Assembly (NCBI GenBank): GCA_028287785.1
Contig: JAQBOZ010000012.1
Coordinates: 1 to 64,000 of the forward strand
Length of the DNA: 64,000 nt
Source of the DNA: Chlorobiota bacterium
GTDB taxonomy: Bacteria > Bacteroidota > Ignavibacteria > OLB7
Direction of reading: 5' to 3'
This document shows positions 38,464-47,000 of this stretch, one piece after another (position 1 is the first letter of the stretch; every line of letters starts with the position of its first letter). The translations under genes were made by a program, and so were the position numbers. The notes beneath the pieces are model-generated. The model did no database searches, had not been told where the DNA came from, and saw nothing but the letters and a program-made list of their open reading frames with translations.

Positions 38464-38682
38464 ACACTATCCACGATTGATGATTGCCCGATCCGCATCG
38501 ATGCGGTTTCCACGACCGCGACCCCTCCGCCCAGGGCTTCCGGGCGCGGATATTCTAGCGGGAAAATTGTAACGGCGACTTCTGTAAGCAGCTTCCGCCG
38601 GTTTCGTAAGCACCCGACAGTACCTTGTAGCAACAGATCCGCTCGAAGCCCCGAGGACGGGGAGGACACAAGGAGGAGATTG

Positions 38683-38910
38683 ATGGAACCCTATATCCTG
38701 AAGACGGAACCGAGAAACATCTCTCACACCGAAACCGGAAGCCTGGCTCACTGCCCGCGGTGCAGTTCGGTCGGTTACGCGGGAGATAAATTCTGTGCCT
38801 GCTGCGGCGCCGCGATGCCTCTCCTCTGCCCGCATTGCCGCACGGTGATCCGCCAGCGCATCGCCCTCTACTGCCCGCATTGCGGGCTGGGGCTGGAACG
38901 GAAGGAGTGA
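38683..38910 (+). CDS. small double zinc-ribbon protein
   Basis: 75 residues starting MEPYILKTEPRNISHTETGS. Four Cys pairs follow: CPRC, CACC, CPHC and CPHC, arranged as two zinc ribbons (CPRCSSVGYAGDKFCACCG, then CPHCRT...CPHCGLGL). A strong ribosome binding site AAGGAGGAG lies just before the ATG. The protein is found within a longer open frame that is an opposite-strand shadow of the regulator gene, but this start is well supported. Zinc-ribbon proteins of this size often bind nucleic acid or act as adapters; the role is unknown. Divergent from the BTAD regulator. Confidence 0.8.
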   Translation: MEPYILKTEPRNISHTETGSLAHCPRCSSVGYAGDKFCACCGAAMPLLCPHCRTVIRQRIALYCPHCGLGLERKE

Positions 38911-39048
38911 TGCCCCCGGTGCGGGAACCGATCCGGGGACCGGAGAACAGGCAAACTACTAAAAGTAAAAGCTCCAAACAGAACCGGCCGCCGGGCCGTT
39001 GAGCAACGCTCGTCCAGGGCATTTTATCATTAGTTGAAGGAACATGAA

Positions 39049-39582
39049 ATGAACGATATGCAACGCATCGCCGGATGGTCCGCTGCGCTTCTGCTGGCGC
39101 TGGCAACCGGCGCCGGAGCGCAGACACGCACCGGCGCGGTGGTGATCGGCTCGGGCGCGGCAGTCGGCGCAAACGGAACAGTCAGGATGGCCGGAACGCT
39201 CGGCCAGACGATCATCGGGCCGACAGGCCGGGCCGGGATTGTGGCGAACCAGGGCTTCTGGTACACGCTTCCCCCCGCCGCCCCGATCGCCGCCTCCCCG
39301 GATGAGCATTCGGCGACCGCCGCCACGCTCGGCCTCCGCTGCGCGCCGAATCCGTTTGCCGGAAGCGCCCTGCTGCGGGCCGATCTCCCGACGCGCGGAC
39401 ACATCCTGCTGGAGATCTACGATCTGCTCGGACGCCCCGTCAGAACCATCATCGATGAGGAGCGGGAGGCCGGGCCGCTGAACGTGACGGTCGCCGCCGA
39501 CGGCCTGGAATCGGGTCGCTACACGGCGGTGCTGACCGCCGGGGGCAACCGGACGACAACACAGCTCATGGTGATCAGATAA
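39049..39582 (+). CDS. short exported protein with T9SS sorting domain
   Basis: 177 residues from ATG 39049, chosen because GAAGGA lies about 8 bases upstream. An earlier in-frame TTG at 39034 would add 5 residues. The signal peptide ends GAGAQ. The mature part is Gly/Ala-rich beta sequence (VVIGSGAAVGANGTVRMAG), then a T9SS C-terminal domain (LRCAPNPFAGSALLRADL; LEIYDLLGRPVRTIID; LESGRYTAVLTAGG). It should be exported and anchored or released by the Por system. The next gene is in the same direction 95 bases later. Confidence 0.85.
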   Translation: MNDMQRIAGWSAALLLALATGAGAQTRTGAVVIGSGAAVGANGTVRMAGTLGQTIIGPTGRAGIVANQGFWYTLPPAAPIAASPDEHSATAATLGLRCAPNPFAGSALLRADLPTRGHILLEIYDLLGRPVRTIIDEEREAGPLNVTVAADGLESGRYTAVLTAGGNRTTTQLMVIR

Positions 39583-39677
39583 CAACGATACGACACCGGG
39601 CACGCCCTGGCGGCGCGCCGGAATGCAACATCTTCAATCGACATCCCTTTTATCAGACAAACAAGGAACAGAAACCG

Positions 39678-41972
39678 ATGAGGTCCATTCGATCGATTCT
39701 TCCACTCGCATTTCTCTGCACGCTGGCCGCGACGCCGGCAATAGCGCAGGTCCCACGCCAGATCAGCTTTCAGGGGGTTCTGACCGATCCCGCCGGCACG
39801 CTTGTCCCCGATGGCAATCACTCCCTCACCCTCAGGATCTATGATGGCTCCGCCGGAGGAAATCTTCTCTTCACCGAGAGCCAGAATGTGGCGGTGGTGC
39901 GCGGCGTGTTCAACGCGATCATCGGATCGAACACGCCGATCCCGACATCGATGACCTTCGACCGCGCATACTTTCTGGGCGTGACGGTGGACGGCGGGGC
40001 CGAGCTTGCGCCACGGACCGCGATGACCGCTGTCCCCTACGCGCTACGCGCCACCACTGCCGATCAGGCGCTCAGCCTTGCCGCCGGAGCCAGCGGCGTG
40101 GTGACAAACGTGAACGGCGGCGACGGGGCAATCACCCTTCAGGGCGGAGGGGGAACCACGATCAACCGATCGGGCAACACCATAACGATAAGCTCCGCCG
40201 GTGGAAGCGGAGGAAGCGGGATCCAGGGGGTACAGAACAGTGATGGAACGATCGCGATCACAAACCCCAACGGGCCCGTCGCGACGCTCGGCGTGGCGGA
40301 CAACGCCATCACCAGCGCCAAGATCGCCGACGGGACGATTACCTCCGTAGACCTCGCGGCAGGCATCATCCCCACCTCCCTTCCACCCAGCGGCAGCGCC
40401 GGCGGCGACCTGGTGGGAAGCTATCCATCGCCAACGCTGGGCGTCGGCGCGGTGACCACCTCCAAGATCGCCGATGGGACGATCACCCTGGCCGATATCG
40501 CGGCCGGCGTCATCCCGACAACGCTTCCGCCAAACGGCGCGGCGACGGGGGACCTTTCGGGCACCTATCCCGCGCCGACGGTGGCGCGCATCCAGGGACG
40601 CGGCGTAGCGGCGACGGCGCCGACCAACGGGCAGATTCTGAAATGGAACGGCACGGCCTGGACGCCGGCCCCCGATGATCAGCTCCTCCTCCCGTATACC
40701 GGCATGCACACGGGGGCGGGCGCCACCAGCTTCACACTCACCAACAGCGGCACCATCGACAACTCGCGCGGCATCGTTGGAGTGCTGGGGAGCGTGGGGC
40801 TGGCCGGCACTACAACGCCGATGGCGATCGCGGGCTTTGCCCAGACCGGGCACGGCATCTACGGACAGAGCAACGGCGGCGGCGCCGGGGTGTACGGCTC
40901 CGGCAGTGGCGGATCGAACGGTGTTTCAGCGGTGACATTCGGAAGCGGCAACGCCCTGGAGGCGGTGACGCCGTCCACCGCGGCGGACGTAATCTACGCC
41001 CACACGAGCGGCACGGGACGGGCGGGCTTCTTCCAGAATCAGAACGCGGCCAACGGCTCGAATGTGGTGTTTGCCACCACCCTCGGCGCCGGCAACGGCG
41101 TCGTGGGACAGACCACCCTGACCAGCAGCCCGGCGGCGGGTGTCTACGGTGAAAGCAACTCCACCATCGGAGGGAATCAGCAGGCGGGCCCCTCCGGAGT
41201 GCTCGGCACAATCGTGTCCACCGCCACGGGCGCGTGGTCGGCCGGGGTGCGCGGGATCAACAACTCAACGACAACAGCCGGTGTCGGTGTGCTTGGATAT
41301 CAGGCCGGAGGCGGGTTCGGAGTCTATGGCGAGACGCCGAGCGGATATGGAACGGTGGGGCGGAGCACGAGCGGCACGGGCGTGCTGGCCGAGGGGAATG
41401 GCGCGGGGAGCAACGCGCTGATCGTATCCTACGCCGGTGGCGTTGTCAGCACGGTGGCCGCCAACAACTGCGCGATCTTCCGCAACAACGCCGTCAACGT
41501 GGCCCGCATCGATAACACCGGCAAGGGATTCTTCAACGGCGGCACGCAGAACAACGGCGCCGATGTGGCCGAGGCGTTCGCCGTGGAGGGGGAGCGCTCC
41601 ACCTACGAGCCGGGGGATGTCCTGGTGATCTCCACGCGCAGCGACAGGACGGTGGAGAAATCGTCAACGCCATATTCGACGGCCGCCGTCGGCGTCTACG
41701 CCACAAAGCCGGGAGTGCTGCTGACCGACCGGAGCTTCGATGCCAGCATCGATGATCTGGTGCCGATGGGCGTCGTGGGCGTGATCCCGACCAAGGTGTC
41801 GTCGGAGAACGGACAGATCCACCGGGGCGACCTGCTGGTGACCTCCGCCACCCCCGGCCACGCGATGAAGGCGGGCGCCAGCCCGGCCGTCGGCACGGTG
41901 ATCGGCAAGGCGCTGGAGAATTTCGAGAAGAATGGCACCGGCATCATCAAGGTGCTGGTGAACGTAAAGTAG
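39678..41972 (+). CDS. long repeat-rich exported protein
   Basis: 764 residues with a signal peptide ending AIAQ. An N-terminal beta domain (RQISFQGVLTDPAGTLVPDG, then SLTLRIYDGSAGGNLLFTES) resembles those in Bacteroidota and Chlorobiota cell-surface proteins. The middle contains phage-fibre-like repeats: SAKIADGTITSVDLAAGIIP, GDLVGSYPSPTLGVGAVTTS, GDLSGTYPAPTVARIQGRG. A Gly/Ser-rich stretch follows. The C-terminal about 120 residues (ERSTYEPGDVLVISTRSDRT, then NGQIHRGDLLVTSATPGHAM) resemble peptidase-G2/tail-fibre chaperone-like domains. Probably a trimeric or fibre-like surface protein. It shows no T9SS tail. Confidence 0.75.
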   Translation: MRSIRSILPLAFLCTLAATPAIAQVPRQISFQGVLTDPAGTLVPDGNHSLTLRIYDGSAGGNLLFTESQNVAVVRGVFNAIIGSNTPIPTSMTFDRAYFLGVTVDGGAELAPRTAMTAVPYALRATTADQALSLAAGASGVVTNVNGGDGAITLQGGGGTTINRSGNTITISSAGGSGGSGIQGVQNSDGTIAITNPNGPVATLGVADNAITSAKIADGTITSVDLAAGIIPTSLPPSGSAGGDLVGSYPSPTLGVGAVTTSKIADGTITLADIAAGVIPTTLPPNGAATGDLSGTYPAPTVARIQGRGVAATAPTNGQILKWNGTAWTPAPDDQLLLPYTGMHTGAGATSFTLTNSGTIDNSRGIVGVLGSVGLAGTTTPMAIAGFAQTGHGIYGQSNGGGAGVYGSGSGGSNGVSAVTFGSGNALEAVTPSTAADVIYAHTSGTGRAGFFQNQNAANGSNVVFATTLGAGNGVVGQTTLTSSPAAGVYGESNSTIGGNQQAGPSGVLGTIVSTATGAWSAGVRGINNSTTTAGVGVLGYQAGGGFGVYGETPSGYGTVGRSTSGTGVLAEGNGAGSNALIVSYAGGVVSTVAANNCAIFRNNAVNVARIDNTGKGFFNGGTQNNGADVAEAFAVEGERSTYEPGDVLVISTRSDRTVEKSSTPYSTAAVGVYATKPGVLLTDRSFDASIDDLVPMGVVGVIPTKVSSENGQIHRGDLLVTSATPGHAMKAGASPAVGTVIGKALENFEKNGTGIIKVLVNVK

Positions 41973-42000
41973 CCGGTCGCCGGACCCCGACTGGCTACAA

Positions 42001-42040
42001 AAAAGGGCGCCGGAGAGAGAACTCCCCGGCGCCTTTTTCA
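42001..42040. terminator. terminator between the repeat-rich protein gene and mdh
   Basis: GGCGCCGG (42006-42013) and CCGGCGCC (42025-42032) form a stem with flanking A-run (42001-42004) and T-run (42033-42037). The hairpin can end both the plus-strand gene and the convergent mdh. Confidence 0.8.
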
Positions 42041-42087
42041 TATCGGATATTCCGCGTGACGGATATTCGAGGCCATCCTCGAAGGCA

Positions 42088-43077
42088 TCACCCCTCGATC
42101 AGCCCCTGCACCGCCTCGCGCTCCTCCTCCAGCTCCTTCACCGACGCCATGAACTTCTCCTGGCCGAACTCATTGTGCTCCACTCCCTCCACAATCTCCC
42201 AGCTTCCATCGGCGCCGGTGCGGACCGGGAAGCCGATCATCAGCCCCTCGGGCGTGCCATACTCCCCCTTCGAGCAGACCGCCACCGAATGCCAGTCGCC
42301 GGCCGGGGTGGGGTTGATCAGGGAGACAACGGTATCGATGGCCGCGTTTGCCGCCGACGCCGCGGAGCTGAGGCCGCGCGCCTCGATGATCGCCGCGCCG
42401 CGCTTCTGAACGGTGGAGATGAAATCCCCCTTCAGCCAGTCGTGATCGCTGATCACATCGGTTGCCGGAGCGCCGCCGATCTTCGCGTTATAGAAATCGG
42501 GATACTGCGTGGCCGAGTGATTTCCCCAGATGGCGAGGTTGGTCACCTCGGAAACAGGCCGGCCGGATTTCTGCGCGAGCTGCGTCATGGCGCGGTTCTG
42601 GTCCAGACGGGTCATCGCGAAGAAGCGATCGTTCGGGACATCGGGGGCGCTGTTCATCGCGATCAGCGCGTTGGTGTTGCAGGGGTTTCCCACCACCAGC
42701 ACGCGGACATCGCCGGCGGCGTTGTCATTGATGGCGCGACCCTGCTTCGTGAAGATGCCGCCGTTGATGTTCAGAAGATCACCCCGCTCCATTCCGGCCT
42801 TGCGCGGAACCGAGCCAACGAGCAGAGCCCAGTTCACATCACGGAATCCCTCGTCGATATCGGAGGTCTGGACCACTTCCTGAAGCAGCGGAAAGGCGCA
42901 GTCATCCAGCTCCATCACCACGCCCTGAAGCGCCTTCAGCGCCTGCGGAAGCTCGATCAGGTTGAGCGATACCTTTGTGTCAGGACCGAAGATCGCTCCC
43001 GAGGCGATGCGAAACAGGAGTGAATAGCCGATCTGGCCGGCTGCCCCGGTCACCGCGACACGAACATGTTTACTCAT
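42088..43077 (-). CDS. mdh: malate dehydrogenase
   Basis: 329 residues from ATG at 43077 ([20 protein letters not shown]). The open frame continues 19 codons upstream but those residues are unlike the family. Motifs: NAD-binding [52 protein letters not shown] and the catalytic [11 protein letters not shown] (His). It oxidises malate to oxaloacetate with NAD+ in the TCA cycle; length and motifs fit the dimeric, cytosolic-type MDH. It lies alone, convergent with the repeat-rich protein gene. Confidence 0.96.
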   Translation of the reverse strand: MSKHVRVAVTGAAGQIGYSLLFRIASGAIFGPDTKVSLNLIELPQALKALQGVVMELDDCAFPLLQEVVQTSDIDEGFRDVNWALLVGSVPRKAGMERGDLLNINGGIFTKQGRAINDNAAGDVRVLVVGNPCNTNALIAMNSAPDVPNDRFFAMTRLDQNRAMTQLAQKSGRPVSEVTNLAIWGNHSATQYPDFYNAKIGGAPATDVISDHDWLKGDFISTVQKRGAAIIEARGLSSAASAANAAIDTVVSLINPTPAGDWHSVAVCSKGEYGTPEGLMIGFPVRTGADGSWEIVEGVEHNEFGQEKFMASVKELEEEREAVQGLIEG

Positions 43078-43218
43078 GGGACTATCGAATTGAAGAGTTT
43101 GAAAGATTGAACGATCGACAATGAAGATCGGCAAAATACCGAACCCCAGCCTTTCGCGACGCCGATTTTCGATTGCGGATTGTGAATGCGATGGCTCTTT
43201 TCAACGCCACGGCCGCGT

Positions 43219-43842
43219 CTACTGAAACGACCTCCACCCCTGAAGGTTCTTCACGTCGATCTCCACCACCGGATAGCGCCCCGATACCCGCTCGCCATAG
43301 ATCCACGCGATCATCTCCTGCATGCCGGCCGTCGCCAGCCCCACCCGCCCGATGGCGCAATCGCTGGCGTCGATATCGTAGCAGAAGTACCACCAGTGTT
43401 TCGCCGACGCCGCCAGCACATGAATCACGGTGCCGAACTCGTGAAAATGGGTATAGAACCGGTTGGACATCGAGATATGCCGCTCCTCCTCCTCGGGATC
43501 GCGCTCGGTGATCACCGCCCTCAGCTCCACATAGTTGATATAGCAGTTGAGCACATCCACCGAGACGAACTCCAGCAGCGATCCCGGCGGCAGGATATCA
43601 TCCACCAGCAATCCCGTGGACGCCGTGCCGATCCGTCGTTCAAACGGCGATGTGCGCCCCGGAACGCGAACAGTTCCCGAGGATTTCTCCGGACGCGCGG
43701 CATTGCCGCCTTCCACGTGGGAGCCGGGAAGTCCATCATGATCGATATCGCGCATTCCTGCCATTGAATCGTTCGTCGTCCGCCGTATCATCGCCGTTCG
43801 GCGATATCCCGCCGCAAGCCGCTCTTCCGATAACGATATCAT
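43219..43842 (-). CDS. unknown cytoplasmic protein
   Basis: 207 residues with no signal peptide or membrane segment. The first about 80 residues are polar and poorly ordered (EGGNAARPEKSSGTVRVPGR). Residues 80-207 look folded (LPPGSLLEFVSVDVLNCYIN; YTHFHEFGTVIHVLAASAKH; WWYFCYDIDASDCAIGRVGL). I do not recognise a family. It lies 141 bases from the mdh start on the same strand, possibly cotranscribed upstream of it. Internal starts near residue 65-80 cannot be excluded. Confidence 0.55.
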   Translation of the reverse strand: MISLSEERLAAGYRRTAMIRRTTNDSMAGMRDIDHDGLPGSHVEGGNAARPEKSSGTVRVPGRTSPFERRIGTASTGLLVDDILPPGSLLEFVSVDVLNCYINYVELRAVITERDPEEEERHISMSNRFYTHFHEFGTVIHVLAASAKHWWYFCYDIDASDCAIGRVGLATAGMQEMIAWIYGERVSGRYPVVEIDVKNLQGWRSFQ

Positions 43843-43980
43843 CGCAACCGGAGCCGGCGTGGGGATAAACTACGGAATGGAAGGGAGATGGTCAGCCGGA
43901 GGGACGGCTGCTGACCCTGACAGCATTGATACACCAAACGCCCGCTGGCCCAGTAACGAACCAGCGAGCGCCCGGTTGAT

Positions 43981-44012
43981 GATACGGACGGCATACCAGA
44001 ACCGTCCGTATC
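43981..44012 (-). terminator. hairpin at the 3' end of the giant T9SS gene
   Basis: GATACGGACGG (43981-43991) and CCGTCCGTATC (44002-44012) are perfect 11-base complements with a 10-base loop, 20 bases beyond the stop codon at 44033. There is no U tract, so termination is plausible but not certain. Confidence 0.5.
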
Positions 44013-44032
44013 GCCGTTCATCATGGAACGAT

Positions 44033-47000
44033 TTACCGCACCACCACCAGCTTCTCCACCAGCCGGTTCTCACCGTAGCGGAACTCCACCAGATACGTCC
44101 CCGGCGGCAACGCGCCGGCGTTCAGATCGATTCCATACCGCCCCGCCTCGGTCACTCCGTCCAGCGGCTGGGTGATCCGCCGCCCCATCGCATCGTAGAT
44201 CGTCACGCTCGCCCGCTCCTGCTCGGGAACCGAGAAGACGATCTGCGTTCCCCCCGGTGTTGGATTTGGATGCACCGACAGACGGCCCGCTGCTCCGGTC
44301 ACCGCCTCGATGCGGTGGAACTTGCCGATGATGCTGTCGCCAATCTCCCCCGATACCTCCGCCACCGGAAAGCGTGAATCGCTTATCGCCGCAAGCACCG
44401 GAAGGTTCACCGGAACGATCCGCATCCGCAGGTAGTAGGTGCCGGATAGCAGATCAACCACCGTGTCGCGTGGCATGTAATCATCATGCGTGGTGTCCGA
44501 CAGCTCCACCGAATCAAACGTTCGCACCACGCTGTTGGTGGCGGAGTCAACCAGCTCGATCACGAAGGTGATCCTGGCCGAATCGATCAGCGAGGAATCG
44601 CCAAAGCGGTGGCTGTTGATCGTGCAGCTGATCTCGGTAGAGTCGTGGGCCTGGAAATACTCCGTCCGCATCAGCGCATGCACCTGGGGCAGACTGTCGA
44701 TGCGATGCACCGAATCGGGGTAGGCCGCCATCGCCAGCGGGTGCGATGCGCTATTGTCCGCCACCCACGCATCGAACATCCCCATGCTGAAGCCCGCCGG
44801 CATCGAGTCGTTGACCGGAATGGAGACCGCCCGCCCCTGCGCGGTATAGCCGGTGGGCCGAAGCCGCGCAAAGAACTGCCGGGAGGTCTGCATCAGGTTC
44901 GACCCGTCGTTGATCCGGTAGATGACCGCCTCCCGTAGCGGCTGGCGCGTGGGGGAGGCCGCTCCATTCGGCATGAACCCTCCCAGCAGGTAGGTGCGGA
45001 ACCCCAGATAGTTCCGCACGGCGTACTCGCGGAACATTTGCGCCATCGCGGTGGAGTAGAAGTTATTGGCCGCAGACGGTGCTACCGCTGATGTCACCAG
45101 GGAGAAGTGAATCTTCTCATTGGGATGCAGCGGATCGCGTGCGTTCAGCGAGCTGGTGTTCGGATAGTAATCGATGAAATAGCGGTTGCCGCCGGTCTCC
45201 TTCATCTCCTTGCGGATCGTCCAGTCGTAGGTCCACTGCCGCGTCGGCTTGATATCGTCCCAGAAGGGATTCCAGTAGGATGTGTTCGCGCTGTTGGCCG
45301 GATCGGTGCGGCGCGTGGTTGGGGTGAACAACGAGGAGAAGCCGACGATGCTCTGATCCTTCGTCAGCGGGATCATGATCGGAGGGAAGTGTACCCAGCG
45401 CCAGAGTTCCGGCTCCAGCCGCCGCCGTGCGTCCCAGGTGACCGCTTCCTGAACATCATACCAGACGTCCTGCGCCGCGTCGATCGACGGATGCAGGTTG
45501 ATCGGCAGATCCCCCTGGTTGATGATGCGCGTGTTGGTAATCCCCACCCAGTTCTGAGGGCCGGTGACGCGATGGACCAGCCGTGCATAGTCGATCCGGC
45601 TGGTGCCGGTCCCCGTCTGCATATCCTGCCAGACGATGCCGATGTTGGAGTCAAGCCCCCGCACGTGTGCCGATGCCGGCATCGAGGGGAACATGCAGAC
45701 ACCGGGCGGTGATGGCCAGCCCCAGGTAAACATCGGCGAGCTTGGAACGATGACCGACGTGTAGCCCACATTCGGTGCGCTCGACTGCCACCATGTTGTT
45801 CCGGTGCCGAGCATGCGGAGACGGGCACAGATCCCCTGCGCAGAATCGCTCCAGGCCACCATATCGCCGCCGTCCAACCGGCTCACCACCGGCGTTCCCC
45901 AGGCGGGTTCGCCGCTGTAGCCATCGTTGACGCCGGTGTAGATTCCCATCACCTCCTGCCGGTTCGAGAGCTGCACCGGGCCATCCCCCTTCGAGCGAAC
46001 GTTGCGCAGCGCCACCGAGCGGGTGCCCGGCCCTCTGTAGCGTGTCCAGACGATCGTCACCACCGTATCGCCCCCAATTGGGACCGGCGACAGGCGATCG
46101 TTCTGCACACGGACGCTCATCGAGGGGAAGCGATTCTCCCGCACCGTCGAGTCGGCGGTGGTGTCGGAGACCATATAGTCGATCGGTTCCCATCGGATGC
46201 CGCCGGTGGTGTCGGTCATCGGCAGCGAGCGCCGGTAGAAGACCGCGTCCTCATTGCCGGCGAACTGCTTCCAGTGGGGATCGGTCTTCGAGAAGGGGTA
46301 GTAATACGTGATCGGCCTGAAATAGCAGGCGTGATAGCGGAGGCCGTCGAAGACCATCTTCCGCTGGTTGTTATAGCGCAGATCGCCGCCGGGGAAGGAG
46401 GTGCCGGGAGGTGCATAGGTGATCCTCAGCAGCGCGCCGCCGCCGGGGCGGATGGTGAGGGCAACCGTGCTGTCGCCGAAGAGGATCGTGTCGAGTCCCT
46501 TGCGGCGTCCAATCAACGGCAACGGCGTGCTGTCCGGCTCGATCTCGGTGACACGCACGAAGTTGTAGCTGGACTGGTCGGGGTGTTGAAGATGGAGCTT
46601 CAGCGCAATGGTCCTGGTCTCGGCCAGCGTGTCGAGCTTCCGGCCGTAGGCGCTCGATGCCGTGGTATCGTCGGGCCGCTCGAAGACGCGGCGGTTGACG
46701 ACAAACATGTAGTTGGTGTCCAGCATCCGGTTGCTGGTGTCGGCGCCCTTGACCGTGTTGAAGAAGCCCAGCTCCACGTAGGTCTTCTCCGGTGGATCGA
46801 TATGAATCGGCTCGTCGTCGATCGATGGTTTCCATGACTGCACCGCCGTGACGATCTCCGTGGATGGCAAGGGGCGGTGGTCCGACTGGTAGGGTTTCTG
46901 GAGATACGACTGCGGGTGCGTGAAGTGGACCGAGTAGCCATCGCACCATCGGAGTTTCAGCATATATTTCCCCACGCTCGGGAACCAGGTCTTGTCCAGC

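Noticed and set aside
36019-38682. Long plus-strand open frame (963 codons in all) across the large regulator gene
   Set aside because: Its composition (Arg/Gln/His-rich) is that of an opposite-strand shadow, and the regulator frame has clear ATPase and BTAD motifs. Only the last 75 codons, after a strong ribosome binding site, are kept as the zinc-ribbon gene.
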